From contig CAVYPR010000006.1 in NCBI GenBank assembly GCA_963770505.1, positions 744,001-808,000 of the forward strand: a stretch of 64,000 nt of DNA, written 5' to 3'. This document shows, one piece after another, positions 1 to 11,133 of this stretch. Source of the DNA: CAVYPR01 sp963770505. Its GTDB lineage: Bacteria > Actinomycetota > Acidimicrobiia > Acidimicrobiales > RAAP-2. The position numbers and the translations under genes are program-made. Position 1 is the first letter of the stretch; every line of letters starts with the position of its first letter. The notes under the pieces were generated by a model. That model searched no databases. It was not told where the DNA came from and saw nothing but the letters and a program-made list of their open reading frames with translations.

Positions 1-35
1 CCGCAGCTGGTCGAACGTGTTCACGTCGAGAGCCA

Positions 36-36
<1 letters not shown>
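1..36 (-). CDS. rpoC: RNA polymerase beta' subunit, N-terminal fragment
   Basis: Only the first 12 codons are in the window (MALDVNTFDQLR), which match the usual beta' N-terminus. The ATG shares its A with the rpoB TGA stop (TGATG), so translation of beta and beta' is probably coupled. An AGGAG-like element lies inside the end of rpoB. The rest of the gene lies beyond the left edge. Confidence 0.9.
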
Positions 37-3626
<3,590 letters not shown>

Positions 3627-3794
3627 CGGCCTACTCCTCCCAATAATTGGGTCGTGGACGGGTACTTCGGGGGCACTTCAGGCACTGCAGGCGGTGGACG
3701 GTGGACCCGGCCCGGGTCCTGGGGGAGGCCGTGGCGCGCGCCATTCAGCCGGAATTGCAGGCGGAAGCAACAATGACGTGCACGGCAACCCTGC

Positions 3795-3823
3795 ATCCTA
3801 ACCGGAGACGGGCGGGGGCACAA
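3795..3823 (-). promoter_or_regulatory. Candidate sigma-70-type promoter for rpoBC
   Basis: On the minus strand, TTGTGC (3823-3818) is followed after 17 bases by TAGGAT (3800-3795). It lies about 170 bases upstream of the rpoB TTG, in the only sizeable non-coding gap of the ribosomal-RNA-polymerase block. The -35 match is modest. I see no other structure in the rest of the 3627-3956 gap apart from the hairpin just after rplL. Confidence 0.4.
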
Positions 3824-3923
3824 CCCCTGGGCCGCGCCGGCTCAGACCGGCCAGGCGGTGGCGGCCCGAGGGCGCACCCAGGGTAGGGGCACCGACCGGG
3901 ACCGTCAAGGACCTGGGCCTCCG

Positions 3924-3942
3924 CCGGGGGCACGGCCCCCGG
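3924..3942 (-). terminator. Hairpin after rplL, possible attenuator before rpoB
   Basis: A perfect 8-bp G/C stem (CCGGGGGC with GCCCCCGG) with a 3-base loop begins 15 bases after the rplL stop. No U-run follows. Partial termination between rplL and rpoB is known in E. coli, and this hairpin is placed to do that here. The function is inferred. Confidence 0.4.
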
Positions 3943-3956
3943 GGCGGCAACCGGGG

Positions 3957-4352
3957 CTACTTGAGCTCGACCGTGGCCCCGGCGCCCTCGAGGGCAGCCT
4001 TGGCCTTCTCGGCGTCGTCCTTGCTCACCTTCTCGAGCACCGGCTTGGGGGCGCTGTCGACCAGGTCCTTGGCCTCCTTCAGGCCGAGGCTGGTGAGAGA
4101 GCGGACTTCCTTGATGACCTGGATCTTCTTGTCACCGGCCGACGTCAGGATCACGTCGAACTCGGTCTGCTCCTCGTCGCCGCCACCGGCCGCGGCCTCG
4201 CCGCCGGCCGCCGGGGCTGCGGCCACGGCCACCGGTGCGGCTGCCGTCACGCCGAAGCGCTCCTCGAACTCCTTCAGGAGCTCGCTCAGCTCGAGCACTG
4301 AGAGCGACGCGATCCCGTCGAGGATCTGGTCCTTGGTCAGGGTTTCTGCCAT
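3957..4352 (-). CDS. rplL: 50S ribosomal protein L7/L12
   Basis: This 131-residue protein is the L7/L12 stalk component, which recruits translation GTPases. It has the N-terminal dimerisation helices (LTKDQILDGIASLSVLELSELL), an Ala/Gly-rich hinge at about residues 37-60 and the C-terminal domain with the factor-binding helix (SLGLKEAKDLVDSAPK). Length is typical. It lies 44 bases after rplJ and is very probably cotranscribed with it. Confidence 0.98.
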   Translation of the reverse strand: MAETLTKDQILDGIASLSVLELSELLKEFEERFGVTAAAPVAVAAAPAAGGEAAAGGGDEEQTEFDVILTSAGDKKIQVIKEVRSLTSLGLKEAKDLVDSAPKPVLEKVSKDDAEKAKAALEGAGATVELK

Positions 4353-4396
4353 GGTCTTGGCTTTCCTTTCCTTGCTGCTGGTCTGTTGGTCCCCAC

Positions 4397-5170
4397 CTAG
4401 TCGGCGGGGATGTCTTCCACCTGGGTCTCTTCGGCCGCGGCCTCGGTGGCCGGCTCGGTCTCGGCCGCAGGCGCCTCAGCCTCGGCGGCGGGCGGCTCAG
4501 CCTCGGCCTGGGCCTCTGGGGCCGGCTCGGTCCCGGCCGCGGCCGGCTCAGCCTCGGCCTGGGCCTCTGGGGCCGGCTCGGCCTCGGGGGCGGGCGACTC
4601 AGTTTCGGCCTGGGCCTCGGGGGCGGGCTCGGCCTCGGGGGCTGGGGCGCCGCCCCGCTGGTCGATGAGGGCCGAGATGCCGTAGGCCAGGTTCCTGGGC
4701 AGGGCCTGGAGCAGCCCGGCCATCTGGGTGAGCGGTGCGGAGATGGCACCGGCCAGGCGGGCCAGCAGCACCTCGCGTGGCGGCAGGTCGGCCAGGGCCG
4801 TGAGCTGGTTCGGGGTCAGGGCGCTCCCGTCCAGCAGTCCGCCCTTGATGACCAGGTGCGGGTAGTTGCGGGAGAAGTCGCGCAGGGCCTTGGCCACCGC
4901 GCTCACGTCCCCCTGGACGAAGGCGATGCCCGTCGGGCCGACCAGCAGGTCCCCCATGGCCTCGTGCTCGCCGCCGGCGATGGCCAGGCGGACCAGGGTG
5001 TTCTTGTAGACCTTGTAGTCGCCGCCGACCGCGGCCAGGTTGCTCCGCAGTTCAGCCAGCTCGGCCACCGTCAGGCCCCGGTACTCGGTGACCACCGACG
5101 CCGAGGATTCGCTGAGGCGCTCACGCACCTCGTCGACCACGGCAACCTTCTCCGCTCTCGGGTTCTCCAT
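4397..5170 (-). CDS. rplJ: 50S ribosomal protein L10 with a long Ala/Glu/Pro-rich tail
   Basis: L10 anchors L7/L12 dimers to the ribosome. Residues 1 to about 173 form a normal L10, from MENPRAEKVAVVDEVRERL to the L12-binding helix region PPREVLLARLAGAISAPL. Beyond this is an acidic tail of about 80 residues built from imperfect PAPEAEPAPEAQAE-like units, making the protein 257 residues against a usual 165-180. The ATG at 5170 is chosen over an upstream in-frame start because it has GGAGGAG just upstream and gives the conserved N-terminus. The upstream extension would run through the L10 leader. Confidence 0.96.
   Translation of the reverse strand: MENPRAEKVAVVDEVRERLSESSASVVTEYRGLTVAELAELRSNLAAVGGDYKVYKNTLVRLAIAGGEHEAMGDLLVGPTGIAFVQGDVSAVAKALRDFSRNYPHLVIKGGLLDGSALTPNQLTALADLPPREVLLARLAGAISAPLTQMAGLLQALPRNLAYGISALIDQRGGAPAPEAEPAPEAQAETESPAPEAEPAPEAQAEAEPAAAGTEPAPEAQAEAEPPAAEAEAPAAETEPATEAAAEETQVEDIPAD
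4400..4650 (-). repeat. Degenerate tandem repeat coding the L10 tail
   Basis: Imperfect repeats of a roughly 40-60 base unit, containing CCGGCCCCAGAGGCCCAGGC-like stretches, encode the repeated PAPEA/EAQAE segments at the rplJ 3' end. Reading frame is kept throughout, so the array can expand or shrink without breaking the gene. Confidence 0.6.
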
Positions 5171-5305
5171 CGCTCCTCCACCGGCGGTTCGAACTCCGGC
5201 GTGCGACGGACCGAGCGGGACTCGGTGTGGCGTCGCCTCGTCAGGCGGACCCGGGGGCCCTTTCGGCGCCTTGCGGCGCACCGGAGGTCTACGGCGGTCA
5301 AGATC
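5171..5305 (-). promoter_or_regulatory. Ribosomal L10 leader (autoregulatory mRNA element)
   Basis: The minus strand before rplJ reads CCGTAGACCTCCGG near 5299-5281, and CCGGAG near 5199-5194 can close the long stem. A GCGCCGCAAGGCGCC-type hairpin lies inside. GUAGACC followed by a paired CUCCGG arm is the hallmark I know from actinobacterial L10 leaders, where L10-L12 binds to repress rplJL. A covariance-model search was not possible here. Confidence 0.6.
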
Positions 5306-5307
5306 GT

Positions 5308-5325
5308 GCCCGCCGGGAGGCGGGC
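5308..5325 (-). terminator. Hairpin between rplA and the L10 leader
   Basis: A perfect 7-bp stem (GCCCGCC with GGCGGGC) with a 4-base loop lies 17 bases after the rplA stop. No U-run follows. It may separate rplKA from rplJL transcripts. Confidence 0.4.
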
Positions 5326-5341
5326 TGTCCGGGGGACTCTA

Positions 5342-6067
5342 TCAGGACGCAGCGGCGAGCTGCTCGTCGACCTCCCGAATCCGGGTCGGGTCGATGCGCA
5401 CACTGGGGCTCATGGTCGTGGCCAGCGAGACCGTGAGCAGGTACCGGCCCTTGGACGAGGCCGGCTTGGCCCGGACCAGCTCCTCCACCACCGCCCGCAC
5501 GTTGGCCAGCAGCTGCTCCTTGGTGAAGGAGACCTTCCCCACCCGGGTGTGCACGTTGCCGACCTTGTCGGTCCGGTACTCGACCCGGCCTCCCTTGAAG
5601 TCCACCACCGCCTTGCCCACCTCGGTGGTGACCGTGCCGGTCTTGGGGTTCGGCATCAGGCCCCGCGGACCGAGGACCCGGCCGAGCGCCCCCACCTGAC
5701 CCATCAGGTCGGGGGTGGCGATGGCCACGTCGAAGTCGAGGAACCCCTCGTCCCTCACCCGGGCGACGAGGTCGTCGGCCCCGACCACGTCGGCGCCCGC
5801 GGCCCGGGCCTCGGCCGCCTGCTCGCCAGCGGCGAAGACGGCGACCCGCTCGGTCCGGCCGGTGCCCGAGGGCAGCGACAGGGTGCCCCGGACGATCTGG
5901 TCCGCCTTGCGGGGGTCGACCCCGAGCCGGACGTCGAGCTCGACCGTCTCGTCGAACTTGGCGAAGGAGGCCTCCTTGACGAGGTCGATCGCCTCGGCCA
6001 CCCCGTAGAGGTGCTCCCGGTCGATGCGGGCCGCCGCCTCGCGGTACTTCTTGCCGTGCTTGGGCAT
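5342..6067 (-). CDS. rplA: 50S ribosomal protein L1
   Basis: This 241-residue protein is ribosomal L1, the mobile stalk protein beside the E site. It has the MPKHGKKYREAAARID start and the signature block GRVLGPRGLMPNPKTGTVT. The C-terminal GRYLLTVSLATTMSPSVRIDP is also typical. It begins 12 bases after rplK, with GGAGGGG ahead of the ATG. L1 usually represses its own rplKA message; I did not identify that site. Confidence 0.98.
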   Translation of the reverse strand: MPKHGKKYREAAARIDREHLYGVAEAIDLVKEASFAKFDETVELDVRLGVDPRKADQIVRGTLSLPSGTGRTERVAVFAAGEQAAEARAAGADVVGADDLVARVRDEGFLDFDVAIATPDLMGQVGALGRVLGPRGLMPNPKTGTVTTEVGKAVVDFKGGRVEYRTDKVGNVHTRVGKVSFTKEQLLANVRAVVEELVRAKPASSKGRYLLTVSLATTMSPSVRIDPTRIREVDEQLAAAS

Positions 6068-6079
6068 GTCCCCTCCTCC

Positions 6080-6511
6080 TCAGCCCGCGACCGCGATGCC
6101 CATGGAGCGGGCCGTGCCCGCCACCTGCTTGCGCGCCGCCTCGAGGTCGTCGGTGTTCAGGTCGGCCAGCTTGACCTTGGCGATCTCGTCGAGCTGGGCG
6201 GTGGTGACCGTGCCCACCTGCTCCCGGCCCGCCGTCGAGGACCCCTTGGACAGCCCGGCCGCCTGGCGCAGGAGGACCGGGGTGGGCGGGGTCTTGAGGA
6301 CGAAGGAGAAGGTCCGGTCCTCGTAGATGGTGATGTCCACCGGCACCACCGTGCCCCGCTGGGACTCGGTCGCCGCGTTGTACTGCTTGCAGAACTCCAT
6401 CGTCTGGACCCCGTGGGGGCCCAGCGCCGTGCCCACCGGGGGCGCGGGGGTGGCCGACCCCGCCTCCAGCTGGATCTTGACGATGGCGAGCACCTTCTTC
6501 TTGGGGGGCAT
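6080..6511 (-). CDS. rplK: 50S ribosomal protein L11
   Basis: This 143-residue protein is L11 of the GTPase-associated centre. It has the proline-rich N-terminal domain (GSATPAPPVGTALGPHGVQ) and the rRNA-binding C-terminal domain ending AGTARSMGIAV. It is full length. It lies 15 bases downstream of nusG, in the universally conserved nusG-rplK-rplA order. Confidence 0.98.
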   Translation of the reverse strand: MPPKKKVLAIVKIQLEAGSATPAPPVGTALGPHGVQTMEFCKQYNAATESQRGTVVPVDITIYEDRTFSFVLKTPPTPVLLRQAAGLSKGSSTAGREQVGTVTTAQLDEIAKVKLADLNTDDLEAARKQVAGTARSMGIAVAG

Positions 6512-6526
6512 CGATCTCTCCTGTGC

Positions 6527-7288
6527 CTAGAGCTTGGCGACCTGGCTGAATTCCAACTCGACCGGGGTCTCCCGGCCGAAGATGTTCACCAGGACCTTCA
6601 GCTTGAGCTGGTCCTCGTTGATCTCGGCGATCTGGCCGGAGAAGTCGGCGAACGGCCCCTCCTTCACCCGGACCGTCTCGTCCACCTCGTACTCGAGGCG
6701 GGGGCGGCTGCGCTTGGAGGGCGTCTCGACGCCCTCCACCTTCACCTGGAGGATGCTCTCGACCTCGCGCCGGGAGAGGGGGGTGGGCTTGGTGCCCGGT
6801 CCCACGAACCCGGTGACGCCCGGGGTGTTGCGGATGGCCCCCCAGGTGTCGTCGTCGAGGTCGCAGCGGACCAGGAGGTAGCCCGGGAAGACCTTCTTCT
6901 GGACCGTGACCTTCTTGCCGTTCTTGAACTCGACCACGTCCTCCATGGGGATGACGACCTCGAAGACCCGCTCCTCCATCCCCCGGGAGGCCACCACGCT
7001 CTTCAGGTTCGAGGTGACCTTGTTCTCGTAGCCCGAGTAGGTGTGGACCACGTACCACCGTCCGGGGCGGTCGTAGGGGCTGGGCGTGTACGGCTCCTCC
7101 TCCTCGTCCTCCTCGTCGTCGAACTCGGCCTCGTAGCCGTCGGCGTCGTCGGCCACCGACCCCTCGGAGGCCTCGGCGGAGACCGGCTCGGCGGGCGCGT
7201 CGGCGGGCGCCTCGCCCAGGGCGGCGTCGGCGGTGGGCCCCTGGAGGAGATCCTGGGTGGCGGTGTCGGTGTCGGTGGTGTCGGTCAC
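6527..7288 (-). CDS. nusG: Transcription termination/antitermination factor NusG
   Basis: NusG binds RNA polymerase and links it to Rho or the ribosome. The 253-residue protein has an acidic, low-complexity N-terminal extension of about 78 residues, common in actinobacteria. The NGN domain starts at RWYVVHTYSGYENKV and the KOW domain follows (VKEGPFADFSGQI). The start is GTG at 7288 with GAGGG upstream, 10 bases after the secE stop. The extension length is the only uncertain part of the model. Confidence 0.96.
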   Translation of the reverse strand: MTDTTDTDTATQDLLQGPTADAALGEAPADAPAEPVSAEASEGSVADDADGYEAEFDDEEDEEEEPYTPSPYDRPGRWYVVHTYSGYENKVTSNLKSVVASRGMEERVFEVVIPMEDVVEFKNGKKVTVQKKVFPGYLLVRCDLDDDTWGAIRNTPGVTGFVGPGTKPTPLSRREVESILQVKVEGVETPSKRSRPRLEYEVDETVRVKEGPFADFSGQIAEINEDQLKLKVLVNIFGRETPVELEFSQVAKL

Positions 7289-7298
7289 GTGTCCCTCG

Positions 7299-7598
7299 TC
7301 ACTTCGTGAACATCTGGAGGATCGCCCGGCCGAAGACGTAGTTCAGCGCGAAGATCAAGGAGGTCATCAGCACGAGCGTGGTCAGGACCACGGCCGTGTA
7401 GTTGATCATCTCCGACCGGGTGGGCCAGGCCACCTGGCGGAGCTCGTCACGGATCTCCCGGATGAACTGGGTCGGAGAGGTCCGCTGCTTGGCCGGGCGC
7501 CGGTTGCCCTGGCTGGGCGGCGGCTTGCGGGACGCGGGGGTGCCGTCGGCCTCCACCTGGCCTTGGCGCTGCATCATGCGCTTGGTCTCGCGGTTCAC
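7299..7598 (-). CDS. secE: Protein translocase subunit SecE
   Basis: SecE is the essential small subunit of the SecYEG channel. This 99-residue protein has a basic, polar N-terminal region of about 50 residues, the amphipathic FIREIRDELRQVAWPTRSEM segment, and one transmembrane helix (YTAVVLTTLVLMTSLIFAL). The start is GTG. It sits immediately upstream of nusG and just downstream of tRNA-Trp. Confidence 0.95.
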   Translation of the reverse strand: MNRETKRMMQRQGQVEADGTPASRKPPPSQGNRRPAKQRTSPTQFIREIRDELRQVAWPTRSEMINYTAVVLTTLVLMTSLIFALNYVFGRAILQMFTK

Positions 7599-7638
7599 GG
7601 TGGTTGCTCCGGATTCGATCTGTACGGCCGGCTGTGAG

Positions 7639-7711
7639 CAGGGCAGGAGGGACTCGAACCCCCAACCGCCGGTTTTGGAGACCGGTGCTCTACCAGTTGA
7701 GCTACTGCCCT
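7639..7711 (-). tRNA. tRNA-Trp (CCA)
   Basis: A full cloverleaf can be folded: acceptor AGGGCAG/CTGCCCT, anticodon loop CTCCAAA with anticodon CCA, and T arm GGGGGTTCGAGTCCCTC. The discriminator base is G. No CCA end is encoded. Confidence 0.97.
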
Positions 7712-7803
7712 CCGGGGGCGGCCCTCGCGGTACCCCCCGGCGGGTGGCCGGGACCGTCCGACGGGAGGAGCATGAAGGCTACCACCGCCAGGCAGGGCCT
7801 AGC

Positions 7804-7968
7804 TCAGCGGGTCTCCTTGTGGACCGTGTGGGTGCGGTCCCACCGGCAGAACTTCTTCATCTCGATGCGCTCGCGGTCGTTCATCTTGTTCTTGGTGGTG
7901 ATGTAGTTCCGGCGCTTGCACACCTCGCAGGCCAGGGTGACCTGGACCCTCTTCTCGTTCTTGGCCAT
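7804..7968 (-). CDS. rpmG: 50S ribosomal protein L33, three-cysteine form
   Basis: This 54-residue L33 starts at MAKNEKRVQVTLACEVC, with AGGAGGAAG upstream of the ATG at 7968. A longer in-frame reading would run into tRNA-Met. The first zinc knuckle (CEVC) is intact, but the second is CRWD where zinc-binding L33 usually has CxxC. The fourth ligand is therefore Asp or absent. The family match is otherwise clear (RRNYITTKNK, HTVHKETR). It lies between tRNA-Met and tRNA-Trp, as in many actinobacteria. Confidence 0.95.
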   Translation of the reverse strand: MAKNEKRVQVTLACEVCKRRNYITTKNKMNDRERIEMKKFCRWDRTHTVHKETR

Positions 7969-7998
7969 CCCTCTTCCTCCTGTGCGGTCGTTGCGGCG

Positions 7999-8072
7999 TA
8001 GCGGCGGCGGGACTCGAACCCGCGACAACACGATTATGAGCCGTGTGCTCTGACCAACTGAGCTACGCCGCC
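7999..8072 (-). tRNA. tRNA-Met (CAT), elongator type
   Basis: The cloverleaf has acceptor GGCGGCG pairing with CGCCGCT (one G-U at position 1), anticodon loop CTCATAA and T arm GCGGGTTCGAGTCCCGC. The anticodon stem lacks the three G-C pairs of initiators and the first acceptor pair is not mismatched, so this is an elongator. No encoded CCA. Confidence 0.95.
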
Positions 8073-8078
8073 GAGGCG

Positions 8079-8151
8079 AGCCTCCTGTCGGAATCGAACC
8101 GACGACACCAGCCTTACCATGGCTGTGCTCTACCGACTGAGCTAAGGAGGC
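8079..8151 (-). tRNA. tRNA-Thr (GGT)
   Basis: The cloverleaf has acceptor GCCTCCT/AGGAGGC, anticodon stem CAGCC/GGCTG with loop ATGGTAA (anticodon GGT), and T arm GTCGGTTCGATTCCGAC. Six bases separate it from tRNA-Met, so both probably come from one precursor. No encoded CCA. Confidence 0.97.
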
Positions 8152-8208
8152 GTACCTTTCGGTCCCCCGATGTTAGACCCGCCCAGGCGCCAGGCGCACC
8201 TGCGTCGG

Positions 8209-8214
8209 TACCAT
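8209..8214 (+). promoter_or_regulatory. -10 box of the GNAT gene
   Basis: TACCAT ends six bases before the ATG at 8221. A transcript from it would start at or next to the start codon, which supports that ATG over an upstream in-frame ATG at 8170. Confidence 0.5.
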
Positions 8215-8220
8215 CGGTCG

Positions 8221-8709
8221 ATGCTAATCCGTCCCGCCGCCCCGCCCGACGCAGAGGGGATCCGGGCCATCTACAACGCCGAGGTCGTGGGGGGAACCAA
8301 CACCTTCGACCTCGAGCCCTGGTCCGAGTCCCAGCAGCTGGCCTGGCTCGACCGCCACCAGGGCGCCCACCCCGCCGTGGTGGCCGACGACGGGTCCGCC
8401 ACGGTGGCCGGGTTCGGCTCGCTCTCCCCCTTCCGCAGCCGGGCCGCCTACTCCACCACGGTCGAGGACTCGGTCTACGTGGCCGCCGACCACCAGGGGC
8501 AGGGGGTGGGGCGGGCCCTCCTCACCGAGCTGGTGCGGCTGGCCGGCGAGCACGGCTTCCACGCCGTCGTCGCCCGGATCGTGGGCCACAACGAGGTGTC
8601 CATCGGCCTCCACCGGGCCTGCGGCTTCGAGCTGGTCGGGGTCGAGCGCGAGGTCGGCCGCAAGCACGGCCGCTGGCTGGACGTGGTCGAGCTCGAGCTG
8701 CTGGTCTAA
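8221..8709 (+). CDS. GNAT N-acetyltransferase, phosphinothricin/methionine-sulfone acetyltransferase-like
   Basis: This 162-residue protein is a GNAT-fold acetyltransferase of the Pat/Bar-like family, which acetylates amino groups of small amino-acid analogues with acetyl-CoA. The N-terminus (MLIRPAAPPDAEGIRAIYNAEV) is typical of the family. The acetyl-CoA pyrophosphate loop is HQGQGVGRALL, and the C-terminal GRKHGRWLDVVELEL is also characteristic. The substrate cannot be told from sequence. It has no clear ribosome binding site but has a -10 box six bases upstream. Its TAA overlaps the TAG of the convergent mannosyltransferase gene. Confidence 0.85.
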   Translation: MLIRPAAPPDAEGIRAIYNAEVVGGTNTFDLEPWSESQQLAWLDRHQGAHPAVVADDGSATVAGFGSLSPFRSRAAYSTTVEDSVYVAADHQGQGVGRALLTELVRLAGEHGFHAVVARIVGHNEVSIGLHRACGFELVGVEREVGRKHGRWLDVVELELLV

Positions 8710-10393
8710 CCGGCCGCCGGCTGGACCATCGCCGGCTCGGTGTCCCGCCACGAGGTCGACCAGCGGCCGATCGGCACCACCAGGACCCCCAACAGCGCCA
8801 TGAGCACGGCGGCGACCGCCAGGGGGTTGGCGTGGATGAGCTGGTCGAGCAGTGTCCGGCCCCCGGGGAGGCCGATGAAGAGCGAGCCCACCGAGAGCAC
8901 GATGAGGACGCTGCGCAGCCGCCCCTCGGCCACCGCCGCCAGCATGATGATCCCCCACGTCAGGTACCACGGCTGGACGACCGGCCCCAGGAGGACGAAG
9001 AGGAGCAGGCTCAGGCCGATGGCCTGGACGCCCCCGATCCGGTCGCTGTGCCACAGGAGGTAGGCCGACGCCCCGGCCGCCCCGGCCAAACCGAGCAGCC
9101 GGGTCACCGAGAGCACCCCGCCCTGGGAGACCCCGAGCCCCACCAGGTGCGCCACGCTGGTCAGCCCCATGCCGATGCCGGTGGCCGGGGCCAGCCAGCT
9201 CCGGACGGTCCCCGGGGTGGCCAGGTTGCCGATCCAGCCCAGGCCGAGGCCGCTGATCTCGGAGAGGGCCAGCATGATCGCCCCGGCCAAGAGGGCGGCC
9301 GTGGCCACCGGCCGGATGCGCTGGCGCCAGTTGACGCCCGGGCCCATCCACTCCCAGCCGATGTAGACGATGCCCAGCGCGGCGGGCACCTTGATGGCCG
9401 CCGCCGCCGCGCACAGCACCACCCCCCACACCGGGTGCCGGAGCGCGCCGCGGTGATCCCGGCCAGGAGCAGGCCGACCATGACGGCGTCGTTGTGGCCC
9501 GCCCCGATCAGGGTGAGGAGCACCAGGGGGTTGAGCACGGCCAGCACGAAGACCGGCCCGGGGTCCTTTGTGAAGGAGCGGGCCAGCTTGGGGATGCAGT
9601 AGGCGATCAGCGCCACCCCGGCCAGGGCGAACAGGCGCAGCAGCACCACGGTCCACAGCGCGTGGTGGAGGCTGGCCGTGGCCAGGAGGCCGTCGACCAT
9701 GAGGAAGAGCGGGCCGTAGGGGGCCGGGGTGTTGGCCCACAGCGGGTCGACCGGGTTGGGGTAGGGGCCGGCGCCCAGGATCGAGGGGCCGTAGTTGTAG
9801 GGGTTGATGTGCCGGCTCATCATCTCCCCCTGGGCGGCGTAGGAGAAGATGTCGCGGCTGAAGATCGGCGCCACCACCAGCATGGGGATCGACCACAGCA
9901 AGAGGATCCAGACCAGGTAGTGGATCGGCACGCCGGGACGGCGGGCCAGGGCCTTGAGCATCCCGTACCACACCCGGGCCAGGAGCACGAGGCCCCCGTA
10001 GACGGCCACCAGACCGAAGAGCATGTAGCGCGTCGTGGGGCCGCTGCCGCTCGGTTCGCCGAAGAACCAGGTGCCGGACATCTCCAGCTTGAACGGCGAG
10101 CTGGTGAGCGACGCCCCCACCACGATCGACACGAGCGCCACGAAGCCGAGCAGCGCCGGCCGGCGCAGGAAGCGCCAGTCGTCGGTGTCGTCGGCGTCGG
10201 GCTCGAGGCGGCCGGCCAGCGCCCCGGAGGGCAGCACCCGGACCTTCAGCATGTCGAGCCGCAGCACCACCCGGTCGGCCCCGGTCTCGGCCCGCTCCAG
10301 CACCTTGCGGCCGGCGTCGTGGCCCCGGCGCACCAGGGCGACGACCCTGGCGCCGGTGGCCTGCGGGGCGGCCGTCTCTACGTCCTGTGCCAC
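8706..10393 (-). CDS. MptB-like polyprenol-phosphomannose alpha-1,6-mannosyltransferase, one apparent frameshift
   Basis: This is a polytopic GT-C type glycosyltransferase resembling mycobacterial MptB/MptA, which extend the mannan core of lipoglycans from polyprenyl-phosphomannose on the outer membrane face. Visible marks are the APIFSRDIFSYAAQGEMM loop, NPYNYGPS, NTPAPYGPLFL and LNPLVLLTLIGAGHND, with many hydrophobic helices. The reading frame breaks near 9437-9440. Restoring one G (GG to GGG on the coding strand) gives AARSGHPVWGVVL and a 562-residue protein. The start is GTG at 10393 with GAGGTGG upstream. The break resembles four others in this window and is probably a sequence error. 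Confidence 0.8.
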
Positions 10394-10503
10394 TTCGAAT
10401 CCACCTCGACGGCTCGGGGGCGTGCGAACCGGCCCGTGGGCAACCGTTCCGTAACGACATTGTAGTAAAGGAAAGGCCGCGGCGCGCAAACACCACGACA
10501 GCG

Positions 10504-10585
10504 TGGGCCGGGGAGGATTCGAACCTCCGTAGGCAGAGCCGACAGGTTTACAGCCTGTTTCCTTTGGCCACTCGGACACCGACCC
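10504..10585 (-). tRNA. tRNA-Tyr (GTA)
   Basis: A class II tRNA of 82 bases with acceptor GGGTCGG/CCGGCCC (one U-G), anticodon stem ACAGG/CCTGT, loop CTGTAAA (anticodon GTA), and a long variable arm (CGGCTCTGCCTAC). T arm is GGAGGTTCGAATCCTCC, discriminator A, no encoded CCA. Confidence 0.97.
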
Positions 10586-10618
10586 GCTGGCCACCGAGGA
10601 TAGCCAACGGCGAGCCGG

Positions 10619-10624
10619 TAACGT
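10619..10624 (+). promoter_or_regulatory. -10 box of yajQ
   Basis: TAACGT ends six bases before the GTG at 10631. Its position favours that GTG over the GTG at 10625, which would be too close to the box. Confidence 0.45.
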
Positions 10625-10630
10625 GTGGCC

Positions 10631-11119
10631 GTGCCGACCTTCGACATCGTCTCCGAGGTGGACATGCAGGAGGTCCGCAACGCGGTGGACCAGGCCAACC
10701 GCGAGGCGTCCACCCGCTTCGACTTCAAGGGCACCGAGTCGACCGTCGAGCTGGGCGAGGGCGAGCTCGTCCTGCAGTCCTCGACCGAGGACCGCCTCAA
10801 GGCCCTCCACCAGGTGCTCGAGGAGAAGCTCGTCCGGCGCCAGGTCTCGCTCAAGGCCTTCGAGGACGGCAAGGTCGAGGAGGCGTCGAGGGGGGCGGCC
10901 CGCCAGCGGGTGGCCGTGCGGGCCGGGATCTCCCAGGAACACGCCAAGCGCCTGAACCGCTTCATCAAGGACCTCGGCCTGAAGGGGGTCTCCTCCCAGA
11001 CCCAGGGCACCCAGGTGAGGGTGACCGGCAAGAAGCGCGACGACCTCCAGGCCGTCATCGCCGCCTGCCGGGAAGAGGACTTCGGCATCCCCCTGCAGTT
11101 CGAGAACTTCCGGGACTGA
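10631..11119 (+). CDS. yajQ: YajQ family nucleotide-binding protein
   Basis: This 162-residue protein belongs to the YajQ (UPF0234) family. It has the N-terminus MPTFDIVSEVDMQEVRNAVD, the RFDFKGTES segment and the C-terminal RVTGKKRDDLQAVIA and PLQFENFRD. Family members bind nucleic acids or nucleotides, and a Xanthomonas homologue binds cyclic di-GMP; the role here is not known. The GTG at 10631 is chosen because it gives the family N-terminus and sits six bases after a -10-like box. There is no ribosome binding site, so the mRNA is probably leaderless. Confidence 0.92.
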   Translation: MPTFDIVSEVDMQEVRNAVDQANREASTRFDFKGTESTVELGEGELVLQSSTEDRLKALHQVLEEKLVRRQVSLKAFEDGKVEEASRGAARQRVAVRAGISQEHAKRLNRFIKDLGLKGVSSQTQGTQVRVTGKKRDDLQAVIAACREEDFGIPLQFENFRD

Positions 11120-11133
11120 GCGGCCCAGGGCGC

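Noticed and set aside
5171..5281. 37-residue N-terminal extension of rplJ
   Set aside because: It would translate the L10 leader, and the ATG at 5170 has a strong ribosome binding site and the conserved N-terminus.
4235..7309. 1024-residue open frame on the plus strand
   Set aside because: It runs antisense through rplJ, rplA, rplK and nusG without any domain signature.
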